This document shows positions 18,725 through 26,685 of a stretch of DNA of 64,000 nt, in pieces. This DNA comes from Mycolicibacterium tusciae JS617. GTDB lineage: Bacteria; Actinomycetota; Actinomycetes; Mycobacteriales; Mycobacteriaceae. Position 1 is the first letter of the stretch, and every line of letters starts with the position of its first letter. The position numbers and the translations under genes were made by a program. The notes below the pieces were generated by a model, which made no database searches, was not told where the DNA came from, and saw nothing but the letters and a program-made list of their open reading frames with translations. The DNA is taken from NCBI RefSeq assembly GCF_000243415.2, contig NZ_KI912270.1, forward strand, positions 6,033,837 through 6,097,836. The letters are read 5' to 3'.

Positions 18725-19660
18725 GTGGCTAGCCCTGATCTGACAAGTGCCGAACAGGTGGGCGGTGAAGCACCCCAACAGGTCACTTACGAGACGCTGG
18801 ACGAGGGGCGAATCGCACGCATCTGGCTCAACCGGCCCGGCGCCCAGAACGCCCAATCGCGAACCTTGTTGGTCCAGCTGGACGAAGCCTTCGGTCGCGC
18901 CGAGGCCGACGACGAGGTTCGGGTCGTCATCCTGGCGGCCCGAGGCAAGAACTTCTCGGCCGGGCATGACCTCGGTTCCGAGGAGGCGCTGTTGGAGCGC
19001 AAGCCCGGTCCCGGCCAGCACCCGACATTTTCGATCAACGGTGCGACGAGGCAGGCCGTTGCGGAGAAGACCTATCTGCAGGAGTGGCACTACTTCTTTG
19101 AGAACACCCGCCGCTGGCGGGATCTGCGCAAGATCACCATCGCGCAGGTGCAGGGCAGCGCGATCTCGGCCGCGCTGATGTTGATCTGGGCGTGCGATCT
19201 GATTGTCGCCTCAGACGACGCCAAGTTCAGCGACGTCGTCGCCGTCAGAATGGGGATGCCCGGCGTGGAGTATTACGCCCACCCCTGGGAATTCGGCGCA
19301 CGTAAGGCCAAAGAGCTTCTGCTGACCGGTGATTCGATTGACGCGGAAGAGGCCTACCGGCTGGGCATGGTGTCGAAGGTGTTCCCGCGCGCCGAACTCG
19401 AGGACAAGACGCTCGACTTCGCGCGGCGCATCGCCGAGCGGCCGACGATGGCCGCACTGTTGGTCAAGGACTCGGTCAATGCCGCGGCCGATGCGATGGG
19501 CTTCAGCGAGGCGCTTCGGCACGCGTTTCACATCCATGAGCTCGGGCACGCGCACTGGGCAGCCGCGAACGAAAACCGGTATCCGGTCGGCCTGCCGCCG
19601 GACGTGCCGGACTGGCGCACGCTTGGAGCCCCCAAGCCCGCCCGCTACAACGAACCGTGA
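18725..19660 (+). CDS. Enoyl-CoA hydratase/isomerase family protein
   Basis: A 311-residue crotonase-fold enzyme. It carries the oxyanion-hole segments AARGKNFSAGHDLG and QVQGSAISAALMLIWACDLIVAS and the GMPGVEYY region where one catalytic Glu may lie. It hydrates or isomerises enoyl-CoA thioesters; the substrate is unknown. The GTG at 18725 (MASPDLTSAEQ) diverges from the small ORF/otsA unit. A KstR box and an SDR follow on the same strand, so a sterol or fatty-acid role is plausible. Confidence 0.85.
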   Translation: MASPDLTSAEQVGGEAPQQVTYETLDEGRIARIWLNRPGAQNAQSRTLLVQLDEAFGRAEADDEVRVVILAARGKNFSAGHDLGSEEALLERKPGPGQHPTFSINGATRQAVAEKTYLQEWHYFFENTRRWRDLRKITIAQVQGSAISAALMLIWACDLIVASDDAKFSDVVAVRMGMPGVEYYAHPWEFGARKAKELLLTGDSIDAEEAYRLGMVSKVFPRAELEDKTLDFARRIAERPTMAALLVKDSVNAAADAMGFSEALRHAFHIHELGHAHWAAANENRYPVGLPPDVPDWRTLGAPKPARYNEP

Positions 19661-19668
19661 CGTATAAC

Positions 19669-19682
19669 TAGAACCTGTTCTA
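19669..19682. promoter_or_regulatory. KstR operator upstream of an SDR gene
   Basis: TAGAACCTGTTCTA is a perfect TNNAACNNGTTNNA match and near-palindrome (AACTAGAACCTGTTCTAGTT). It lies between the enoyl-CoA hydratase stop (19660) and the SDR start (19706), 10 bases before the SDR ribosome site, so it could block transcription start of the SDR. Confidence 0.85.
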
Positions 19683-19705
19683 GTTACCGGACGAAGGAGT
19701 CTGCG

Positions 19706-20542
19706 GTGCAGCTGTCATTGACGGGGCAAACGGTACTGGTCACCGGTGGTGGCAGCGGCATCGGCAAGGGGGCTGCTGCAGCGATCGTGGCCGCGGGGGG
19801 CAACGCGATGATCGTCGGCCGAAATGCCGACAGGCTCTCGGCGGCAGCTGACGAGATCAAGGCGCAGGGTGGTTCCGGATCGGTGCTATACGAGCCCGCG
19901 GACGTCACCAACGAGGATGAGGTCACTCGTGCGGTCGAGGCCGCCACGGCATGGAACGGCCGGTTGCACGGCGTCGTTCACTGCGCCGGCGGAAGCGAGA
20001 CCATCGGGCCGGTCACCCAGATCGATTCCGAGGCGTGGCGGCGCACCGTCGACCTGAACATCAACGGCACCATGTACGTGCTCAAGCACGCTGCGCGGGA
20101 GATGGTTCGTGGCGGCGGCGGATCTTTCATCGGCATTTCCTCGATCGCAGCGAGCAATACGCACCGGTGGTTTGGCGCCTATGGGGTCTCGAAGGCGGGT
20201 ATCGATCATCTGATGCAGCTGGCGGCCGACGAACTCGGCGCGTCGTGGGTCCGGGTGAACTGCATCCGGCCGGGCCTAATCCGCACCGAACTCGTTGCGC
20301 CGGTCTTGGATTCGCCGGAGCTCAGTGCCGATTACGCGAACATCACTCCGTTGCCGCGGCCGGGTGAGGTCGAGGACATCGCGAACTGTGCGGTGTTCCT
20401 GCTGAGTGAGGCCTCGAGCTATATCACCGGACAGGTGATCAATGTCGACGGCGGGGTGCTGCTGCGCCGCGGCCCGGATTACTCGGCGATGCTCGAACCG
20501 CTCTTCGGGGCCGACGGGCTGCGCGGAGTCGTCGCGAAGTAG
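19706..20542 (+). CDS. SDR-family oxidoreductase, predicted KstR regulon
   Basis: A 278-residue classical short-chain dehydrogenase. It has the NAD(P) site VLVTGGGSGIGKGAA, the motif VVHCAGG, the Ser in GISSIAASN and YGVSK as the catalytic Tyr-Lys. AAGGAG lies 7 nt before the GTG at 19706. The KstR box immediately upstream makes it a likely sterol-catabolism gene, perhaps a 3-hydroxyacyl-CoA or hydroxysteroid dehydrogenase. The exact substrate cannot be inferred. The preceding hydratase could share the pathway. Confidence 0.88.
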   Translation: MQLSLTGQTVLVTGGGSGIGKGAAAAIVAAGGNAMIVGRNADRLSAAADEIKAQGGSGSVLYEPADVTNEDEVTRAVEAATAWNGRLHGVVHCAGGSETIGPVTQIDSEAWRRTVDLNINGTMYVLKHAAREMVRGGGGSFIGISSIAASNTHRWFGAYGVSKAGIDHLMQLAADELGASWVRVNCIRPGLIRTELVAPVLDSPELSADYANITPLPRPGEVEDIANCAVFLLSEASSYITGQVINVDGGVLLRRGPDYSAMLEPLFGADGLRGVVAK

Positions 20543-20601
20543 CTCGGGACTCTGGAAGCGTAGAGCGTTTCACCCGCCAGTCAGCGGGTAAACGCGGCGC
20601 T

Positions 20602-21141
20602 ATGGCGACCTCTGCGACGAGCGATCGTTCCGTCGTCGCTATGAAGCCCAGCGTTTGGCCCGGCGTACTGCTCGGCCTCGGTCTTGGCGGCTTCATCGAC
20701 GGCATCGTCCTGCACGAGATCCTTCAGTGGCATCACATGGTCAGCCACGTGGACGATTATCCAACGGACACCCTCGCGGGATTAGAGGTCAACACCGTCG
20801 CGGATGGCTTCTTCCACGTGGTGACTTGGCTGCTCGTCTGGGCGGGCACCACGATGACCGTCGTCAGCTGGCGGCAAGGCCGACTCGCGCCTAACTGGCC
20901 ATTCCACTTTGGCCTGCTGCTGATGGGTTGGGGGATCTTCAATGTCGTCGAGGGGGTGATCGACCATCAGATTCTTCAAATACACCACGTGCGCGACGAC
21001 CTCGGCGCCCCGCTGTCATGGGACATCGGGTTTCTGGTCTTCGGCCTGCTCTTGGTGGCCGGCGGCTGGTGGCTGTACAAGCGAGGCGCTCACACTCTCG
21101 ACCAGCACACCCGGACTGAGCGTCCTCGCACCGAGGGCTGA
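20602..21141 (+). CDS. DUF2243 integral membrane protein
   Basis: A 179-residue protein with four hydrophobic helices. It shows the DUF2243 signature GLGGFIDGIVLHEILQWHHM and later EGVIDHQILQIHHV; the repeated His residues suggest metal or haem contact. The function of the family is unknown. It starts 60 bp after the SDR stop, with no clear coupling, and is followed by a convergent gene. Confidence 0.88.
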   Translation: MATSATSDRSVVAMKPSVWPGVLLGLGLGGFIDGIVLHEILQWHHMVSHVDDYPTDTLAGLEVNTVADGFFHVVTWLLVWAGTTMTVVSWRQGRLAPNWPFHFGLLLMGWGIFNVVEGVIDHQILQIHHVRDDLGAPLSWDIGFLVFGLLLVAGGWWLYKRGAHTLDQHTRTERPRTEG

Positions 21142-21183
21142 CACTCCCGGCTCGATGCACCCCAGGCAGATACCACCACTCAC

Positions 21184-21666
21184 CTAAGGGTGGTACGGCA
21201 CTCCCACCGCACGGAAGACGTACTCAGGCGGGACGTCGAAGGCCAACGACCGGCGCGGCAGTCGCGTCAGCACGTCGGGCGGAATGGGCGTCTTGTACTG
21301 AAGTGATAGCTCACCTTCGCACCGCGGGTCCACCGCGCTGATGTTGACCTCGAGGTGCAGGCCTGCCTCCGAGATGTCGGCGGTCACCGTGCCCGATTGT
21401 GGTGCGCCCCAGGGCTGATCGATGGTGCGTCCCGCCAACTTCGGCACCGTCGACAGCGTCCCGAGTATCCGCTGATTGGTTAGTGCCAACGAGCCGACAT
21501 AACTGGCCACGTTGCCGTGCGCACGTTTGCCGGGAATCCTGCCGCTGAATCTTCGAGTCACCGGCACGTACTCGGCGAGATAGATAACACCTTCGGCTTC
21601 TACTTCGGCCCGCAGTTCAGCGGGCAGTCCGCCGATGCGCAACAACTTGCGCAGAAACACCGCCAT
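21184..21666 (-). CDS. Conserved hypothetical protein
   Basis: A 160-residue soluble protein without a signal peptide. It starts MAVFLRKLLRIGGLPAEL, contains LAEYVPVTRRFSGRIPGKR, and has a beta-rich C-terminal half (SLALTNQRILGTLS, LHLEVNISAV) reminiscent of PH-like or lipid-binding folds, though I do not recognise the family with certainty. A truncated second copy of its N-terminal part follows at 21681. The function is unknown. Confidence 0.7.
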   Translation of the reverse strand: MAVFLRKLLRIGGLPAELRAEVEAEGVIYLAEYVPVTRRFSGRIPGKRAHGNVASYVGSLALTNQRILGTLSTVPKLAGRTIDQPWGAPQSGTVTADISEAGLHLEVNISAVDPRCEGELSLQYKTPIPPDVLTRLPRRSLAFDVPPEYVFRAVGVPYHP

Positions 21667-21680
21667 ACAGGCACCGTAAC

Positions 21681-21837
21681 TCAGCCGCGGGGAATCCCGC
21701 CGTACCCGCGAACCAACCCAACCGACTTGCGGCCAGGAACCTGTCCGGTGAAGCGCAGCACGCCGGCGAGGTACTCGGCGATATGAATGACGCCCTCCGA
21801 CTCGATCTGGGGGCGCATCTCGTCGGGCAGCTCACAG
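21681..21837 (-). pseudogene. Truncated paralogue of the 21184 gene
   Basis: The minus strand encodes ELPDEMRPQIESEGVIHIAEY followed by a segment with FTGQVPGRK. This aligns with LPAELRAEVEAEGVIYLAEY and FSGRIPGKR of the adjacent gene, then stops after GGIPRG. Both the beginning and the C-terminal two thirds are absent, and no convincing start exists (an internal ATG at 21818 is possible). It is read as the remnant of a tandem duplication, lying against the 5' end of the divergent PAP2 gene. Confidence 0.6.
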
Positions 21838-21854
21838 CTGGTAGAGCTATCTGT

Positions 21855-22526
21855 ATGACACCCAGGACGCGCTGGCTGCTGGGGACCGCTGTGTTGGCGC
21901 TGGGTGTGTACGCGCTGATGTGGATCGGCTATGTCTCGCAGTGGAAGTGGTTGACCGCCGTGGACTCGGCGGCATTGGACCTCGCGCATGACTACGGGGC
22001 CACGCGCCCGGGCTGGGTGACCGCATGGGACGTCTTCTGCACCGTGCTGGGCCCGGCCGCCTTCCGGCTGGTCGGCCTGGTCGTGGTCGTCGTGGCGCTA
22101 TTCCGTCGCCATTGGCGACTCGTGGGATTCCTGTTGATCACTGCGGGGCTTTCGGGACCGCTCATCGAACTAGCGAAGTACGTGGCCGATCGCCCACGGC
22201 CCGCAACCGCAATGGTGTCCGCGCAGTCGATGTCGTTTCCGTCCGGTCATGCGGTCGGCGTGTTGGTCGCCGTGCTCGTGATACTGACGATCGTCTGGCC
22301 GCTCGTCAACCCGCCGCTGCGCGGGTGGCTGATCGTGCTGGGTGCGTTGATCGTCGTCATGATCGGGGCCGGTCGCGTCGTGCTCAATGTGCACCACCCA
22401 TCGGACGTCATCGCCGGATGGGCCTTGGGCTACGCCTTTTTCGTCGTCTGCGTCCTGCTCCTGCCGCCGCGACGGCCAGTCAGGGCAACGGACGAAATAC
22501 GGGAAGAACTCGATATCGAACCTTGA
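21855..22526 (+). CDS. PAP2-family membrane phosphatase
   Basis: A 223-residue membrane protein with about six hydrophobic helices. The three phosphatidate-phosphatase motifs are KYVADRPRP, SFPSGHAVG and GAGRVVLNVHHPSDVIAG. It likely dephosphorylates a lipid phosphate or pyrophosphate at the outer membrane face. The ATG at 21855 (MTPRTRWLLG) is chosen; 24 extra upstream residues lie on the pseudogene and lack PAP2 similarity. The 3' end overlaps the convergent gene by 47 bp. Confidence 0.85.
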   Translation: MTPRTRWLLGTAVLALGVYALMWIGYVSQWKWLTAVDSAALDLAHDYGATRPGWVTAWDVFCTVLGPAAFRLVGLVVVVVALFRRHWRLVGFLLITAGLSGPLIELAKYVADRPRPATAMVSAQSMSFPSGHAVGVLVAVLVILTIVWPLVNPPLRGWLIVLGALIVVMIGAGRVVLNVHHPSDVIAGWALGYAFFVVCVLLLPPRRPVRATDEIREELDIEP

Positions 22527-23970
22527 AGCTGGCGTCCGTGCATTCGGTGCTGACCTCGCCATCGTGAGCCAGAATCGTTGAACCGTCGACGGCATTGAAC
22601 TCGAATTCGGGCACCCGCATCTCGTGATAGAGCGGGCTGCGCACCAGTCGGCCCAGCGCCAGTGATACGAGAATGCGCAGCCTGCTGAACCTGCGACCGG
22701 TCTCGAGAATGCGGACGTCCATCAAACCGTCGTCGATCCTGGTTCGGCGCGACGGGGCGAAGCCCGACGGCAGGTATGTCGAATTGCCAAGGAAGAACAG
22801 CGAAGTCTGCAAGCACTTGTTGTCGTAGCGGATTCGCACAGGCTCGTCCCGCCGCAGCGTGTGGAACATCGCGTAGATGCCTGCGAGCGGTTTGCCGATC
22901 TTGTGCTCGAGCTTCTCCCGGGTCTGGACGAACTGCGGATAGGCGCCGATGCTCGCGGTGTTGACCACCATGTGTTTCTCGTTGAGACACACCACGTCGA
23001 CGTAGGCGGCGCTGCCCCGCCGGATCGCCTCCGCCGTCTTGGCCACGCTGTCGCATTCGATGTCCTTTGCGAAGTGATTGAACGTCCCGCCCGGGAAGAC
23101 CGCCAGCGGTAACCCGGCCTCGATCGCGACGCCTGCGCCACACGACACCGTGCCGTCGCCGCCTCCGACAGCGAGCACCTCGGCCCGGTCGGCAGCGTCA
23201 CGAAGGACGGCCTCGAGGTCGTCACCTTCCTCCAACTCGACGATCTCCGCTGCCGGCAACGCTTCTCGTACTTCCTCCACCACGCTTGCGCCCGTTCCGC
23301 TGCCCGACGCGGGATTGATCACCAGCACGACGCCCTCGCCCTCCGGGCGGGCGGGTGTTTGAAATCGGAGCGGATCCGCGGTCGGAATTTTCGTGGGTAC
23401 GGTCGGTGGCACGATCCGCGCCCCCACGACTGCGATGGCGGCGCCGATGCCAAAGCCGGCGAAGACATCACCCGGATAGTGCGCGCCGGTCGCCACCCTG
23501 GACAGGCCCACCAGTCCCGCCAGTAATGCGAGTCCGAGCCCGAGTGGTGGGTTCTCGAGGCCGACGCCAACGGCGAAGGCGGCCGCGCTTGCGGAGTGGC
23601 CCGAAGGAAGCGAGTTCGATGTCGGGACCCGCCTGCTCTGCCTGGCCAACGGGACCAACAGCCGATTCGGGCGAGGCCGCTTCCAGATCCGCTTGGCGAC
23701 CTGATTGGTGAGCAGGCTGGTGACACCGAGAGTCATGACGCCACGCGCCGCACCGCGCCGCGAGGCCCGGTGCCGCGTCGCCGCCAGCCCCGCGGCGATG
23801 GCGAACCACAGCTTGGAATGGTCCGCGGCGCGGGTAAGCCGTGGCATCAGCGAATCAAGCAGTGGACTGGGCGACTCGGCGATGGCTTCGAAGACCTCGC
23901 GGTCCAGCGTGCCGAGGCCCTCTCCGATTTGCCGGATGCCTCGATGACGACGTATGGGCAGGAGGTTCAT
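22480..23970 (-). CDS. Bifunctional PAP2 phosphatase / diacylglycerol kinase-like protein
   Basis: A 496-residue fusion. Residues 1-190 form a PAP2 membrane domain (KRIWKRPRPNR, SLPSGHSASAAAF, RVATGAHYPGDVFAG). Residues about 210-490 form a lipid-kinase domain of the DagK/LCB5 type (VLVINPASGSGTG, GGGDGTVSCG, FPGGTFNHFAKDIE). Mycobacterial proteins of this build exist; the substrate is a lipid headgroup, not further definable. It converges with the separate PAP2 gene and diverges from the ArsR regulator. Confidence 0.87.
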   Translation of the reverse strand: MNLLPIRRHRGIRQIGEGLGTLDREVFEAIAESPSPLLDSLMPRLTRAADHSKLWFAIAAGLAATRHRASRRGAARGVMTLGVTSLLTNQVAKRIWKRPRPNRLLVPLARQSRRVPTSNSLPSGHSASAAAFAVGVGLENPPLGLGLALLAGLVGLSRVATGAHYPGDVFAGFGIGAAIAVVGARIVPPTVPTKIPTADPLRFQTPARPEGEGVVLVINPASGSGTGASVVEEVREALPAAEIVELEEGDDLEAVLRDAADRAEVLAVGGGDGTVSCGAGVAIEAGLPLAVFPGGTFNHFAKDIECDSVAKTAEAIRRGSAAYVDVVCLNEKHMVVNTASIGAYPQFVQTREKLEHKIGKPLAGIYAMFHTLRRDEPVRIRYDNKCLQTSLFFLGNSTYLPSGFAPSRRTRIDDGLMDVRILETGRRFSRLRILVSLALGRLVRSPLYHEMRVPEFEFNAVDGSTILAHDGEVSTECTDASFKVRYRVLPVFRPLP

Positions 23971-23991
23971 GGCGCTAATCTATCCACGAGC

Positions 23992-24011
23992 TTGACAAAT
24001 TATTTTGTCAA
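23992..24011. promoter_or_regulatory. Perfect inverted repeat, probable ArsR operator
   Basis: TTGACAAA-TTAT-TTTGTCAA is an 8-bp perfect inverted repeat with a 4-bp spacer, 17 bp before the ArsR-type start and 22 bp from the divergent PAP2-kinase start. It is AT-rich against its surroundings and includes a TTGACA -35-like hexamer, so binding would block transcription. Confidence 0.7.
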
Positions 24012-24027
24012 GGGCAACGATGGCGTC

Positions 24028-24615
24028 ATGCTCGACGTCGAGGTCATCGCCGATCCAGCCGCGGCGGTCAGCGCGCTAGATCCGATCAGGACCCGATTGC
24101 TCGCCGAACTGACCGAACCGGCATCGGCGGCCGCCCTCGCGTCGCGCATGGGGATGGCCCGGCAGAAGGTCAACTACCACCTGCGCGCCCTGGAAGATCA
24201 TCACCTCGTCACCGGCGCCGGCGAACGTCAGTGGGGCGGACTCACCGAGCGTCTGCTCGTCGCGACGGCGGCTTCGTACGTGGTGTCGCCCGGCGCCCTC
24301 GGGCCGGTCGCGACCGATCCGGCTCGCTCCGGTGATCGGCTGTCGGCGAGTTACCTCATTGCGCTGTCGGCGCGCGCCGTGCGGGAAGTGGGCGAGCTCT
24401 GGCGCATGGCGCGCACAACAAACAAGCGACTGGCGACACTGTCGATCGACACGTCGATCCGGTTCCGATCACCGGCGGACCGGGCCGCCTTCACCAAAGA
24501 GCTCTCAGACGCCGTGACGTCGCTGGCGGCGCGCTACCACGACGAATCAGATGCCGGCAGCCGCAGCTACCGCTTGGTGGTGGCGGCCTATCCGAAGCCG
24601 AAGGAGGACGCGTAA
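24028..24615 (+). CDS. ArsR-type winged-helix transcriptional regulator
   Basis: A 195-residue regulator. Its N-terminal HTH (residues about 18-75: TRLLAELTEPASAAALASRM, QKVNYHLRALEDHHLV) is a helix_turn_helix ArsR/HTH_20 domain. The C-terminal half is helical without metal-site cysteines. The ATG at 24028 puts the operator palindrome just upstream; the open frame extending to 23596 is antisense to the PAP2-kinase gene and not used. Its stop overlaps the next ATG (TAATG), forming an operon with an SRPBCC protein, a common pairing. Confidence 0.85.
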   Translation: MLDVEVIADPAAAVSALDPIRTRLLAELTEPASAAALASRMGMARQKVNYHLRALEDHHLVTGAGERQWGGLTERLLVATAASYVVSPGALGPVATDPARSGDRLSASYLIALSARAVREVGELWRMARTTNKRLATLSIDTSIRFRSPADRAAFTKELSDAVTSLAARYHDESDAGSRSYRLVVAAYPKPKEDA

Positions 24616-25442
24616 TGCCTTTCAAGAGAGACGATTCCGGCCGCCGTTGGGTCGAGATGGAGTTCCTCGTGCCCGGCACGCCCGAACAGGTGTGGCAGGC
24701 CATCGCGACCGGGTCCGGTATGAGTGCATGGTTCACGACGACGAAGATCGAGGAGCGCGTCGGCGGTGCCATCAGCTTCGACTTCGGCGACGATAACTGC
24801 GGCGAGGACATCTCGTCGGGCAAGGTCACGGTCTGGGATCCGCCGGTGCGCGTCGAATACGAGGAATACGGATGGAACGGCGACGCCCCTCCGGTGGCGA
24901 CCGAGGTGACGGTCACCGCCCGCTCCGGCGACCGCTGCGTCGTGCGCATGGTGCACTCCATGGTGACCGATAAGGACGACTGGGACGGCGAACTCGAGAG
25001 CTTCGAAACCGGGTGGCCAGGTTTCTTCGAAATCCTCAAGGTCTACCTCGCGGATTTCGCCGGAGCGCAGGCGGCGACGGTGCGCGCCTCCGCGGTGTCG
25101 CCCGAAGGCGAAAAGCAGGCGTGGTCGACGATGACCGGCGCGCTGAACATCGCCGCCGCCGACGTCGATGACCGTTGCGAAACGCCCGAAGGCACGCCCC
25201 GCATGGCCGGCCGCGTCGAGCGCATCCACCAGGACGCGGTCTCCCGCGAGGTGATGCTGCGCATCGACCAACCCGCGCAGGGAATTGCCGTCGTCGGTGC
25301 GTGCACTGTCGGTGACGAAGGCCGCGCGATCGTCAGCATCTACCTGTACGGACCCGACGCTGCCGACGTCGCGGCATCCGAACAGCCGAAATGGACGTCA
25401 TGGCTGCGTGGCCTCCTCGAAGGCGAGGCGGTCACCCCCTAG
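24615..25442 (+). CDS. SRPBCC/AHSA1-family ligand-binding protein
   Basis: A 275-residue protein. The N-terminal AHSA1 domain (EMEFLVPGTPEQVWQAIATG, SAWFTTTKIEERVGG, GWPGFFEILKVYL) has a hydrophobic-cavity fold. The C-terminal 100 residues form a second, less typical domain. Such proteins often sit beside ArsR regulators and are thought to bind hydrophobic ligands. It is cotranscribed with the regulator by a one-base overlap. Its role in lipid sensing is inference. Confidence 0.82.
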   Translation: MPFKRDDSGRRWVEMEFLVPGTPEQVWQAIATGSGMSAWFTTTKIEERVGGAISFDFGDDNCGEDISSGKVTVWDPPVRVEYEEYGWNGDAPPVATEVTVTARSGDRCVVRMVHSMVTDKDDWDGELESFETGWPGFFEILKVYLADFAGAQAATVRASAVSPEGEKQAWSTMTGALNIAAADVDDRCETPEGTPRMAGRVERIHQDAVSREVMLRIDQPAQGIAVVGACTVGDEGRAIVSIYLYGPDAADVAASEQPKWTSWLRGLLEGEAVTP

Positions 25443-25451
25443 CATGTACGG

Positions 25452-26105
25452 GTGCGCCGGCTACTGATCCTGCTCTGTGTGGCCGTGACGTCGCTCGCCA
25501 CCGCGTCCGTCGGCCGGGCGCAGACCACGCCGTGGTTCGCCCAGTCCGTCGGTAACGCAACCCAGGTCATTTCCGTTGTGGGCGTTGGCGGTTCGGATGC
25601 CAAAATGGATGTCTACCAGCGCACCGCCGCCGGTTGGCAACCTGTCGCCGCCGGTATCCCGGCGTTCATCGGTGCCGCAGGAATGGCACCGGAGACCCAC
25701 GACGGCCAGATGAAGACGCCGATGGGTGTGTTCACGCTCGACTTCGCGTTCGGGACGGCGCCCAACCCCGGCGGTGGTCTGCAGTACGTTCAGGTCGGTC
25801 CCAACCACTGGTGGGACGGCGATATGAAGAGCCCGACCTACAACACCATGCAGGTGTGCGAGAAGGCGCAGTGCCCCTTCAACACCGATCCCTCCAGCGG
25901 AACCGAGAATCTCGAGATCCCGCAGTATGTGCACGCGGTCGTGATGGGCGTCAACAAGCAACGGGTTCCCGGCAACGGAGGCGCCTTCTTCCTTCACGCC
26001 ACCGACGGCGGACCGACAGCGGGGTGCGTGGCCATCGACGACGCCAAGCTGGTCGAGATCATGCGCTGGCTTCAGCCGGGCGCGCTCATCGCGATCTCGA
26101 AGTAG
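25452..26105 (+). CDS. Exported L,D-transpeptidase-like (YkuD-type) protein
   Basis: A 217-residue secreted protein. The signal peptide (residues 1-24, ending VGRAQTTP) is cleaved before a beta-rich domain. The C-terminal motif FLHATDGGPTAGCVAIDD matches the YkuD pattern with His and catalytic Cys. Such enzymes cross-link or attach to peptidoglycan, but this subgroup has not been shown to be an active transpeptidase and could act on another substrate. The GTG at 25452 lies 9 nt after the SRPBCC stop, so cotranscription is possible. Confidence 0.8.
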   Translation: MRRLLILLCVAVTSLATASVGRAQTTPWFAQSVGNATQVISVVGVGGSDAKMDVYQRTAAGWQPVAAGIPAFIGAAGMAPETHDGQMKTPMGVFTLDFAFGTAPNPGGGLQYVQVGPNHWWDGDMKSPTYNTMQVCEKAQCPFNTDPSSGTENLEIPQYVHAVVMGVNKQRVPGNGGAFFLHATDGGPTAGCVAIDDAKLVEIMRWLQPGALIAISK

Positions 26106-26108
26106 TCC

Positions 26109-26576
26109 TCAAAGATTAATTGCCCGACCGGCTTTCACCTTGAAGTTGAGATTCTCGGTCGACATCGACGCGTCGTAGGTGCGGTCGTAGCCGGTCTCGC
26201 TGATCCGCCAGCCGTCGCCGGTTCGCCGGTACCGGTCGTGGTAGAAACCCGCGCCGATCAACATGAAGTTGAAGTCCGGCGCGATCACGCGGTCCTGCAG
26301 GTACCACGTCGCCGTCGCCTCGTCGCCGTCCACCGTGATCTCAGGGTGGTTGACGCGGTGTTCGGTGATGATCTCCGGCCCCAGTGAGGTGCGCATGAAG
26401 GTGACGAGTTCATCGCGATTGGTGAAGTGATGCTCCTCGCCGATCGATTCGCCATACCGGCCGACGACGTCCTCGGTCAGCGTGTCGGCAAACTCGTCCC
26501 AGTGCTTGGTATCGAGTGCGCGAAGGTAGCGGTACTTGACTTGCTTGATGTCGTCGATGTCACCCATGGCCGACAT
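26109..26576 (-). CDS. SnoaL/NTF2-like family protein
   Basis: A 155-residue NTF2-fold protein. It starts SAMGDIDDIKQVKYRYLRAL and includes KHWDEFADTLTEDVV, VNHPEITVDGDEATATWYL and GAGFYHDRYRRTGDGWRI. Members are polyketide cyclase-like hydratases, steroid isomerase-like enzymes or binding proteins; the catalytic role is not defined here. It is convergent with the YkuD-like gene, with a gap of 3 bp. Confidence 0.85.
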   Translation of the reverse strand: MSAMGDIDDIKQVKYRYLRALDTKHWDEFADTLTEDVVGRYGESIGEEHHFTNRDELVTFMRTSLGPEIITEHRVNHPEITVDGDEATATWYLQDRVIAPDFNFMLIGAGFYHDRYRRTGDGWRISETGYDRTYDASMSTENLNFKVKAGRAINL

Positions 26577-26685
26577 TGGAGCACACCAGCTAACTGCGCC
26601 GCACCAAAACCGTGACGGTGGAACGTCGTTGGTACGGAGTGTCTAACAGATATCAGCAGGTCGGACGGCTATGGTGTGGTCCGTT

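Noticed and set aside
23596..24027. N-terminal extension of the ArsR-type regulator
   Set aside because: It is antisense to the PAP2-kinase gene and would pass the operator palindrome; the HTH begins after 24028.
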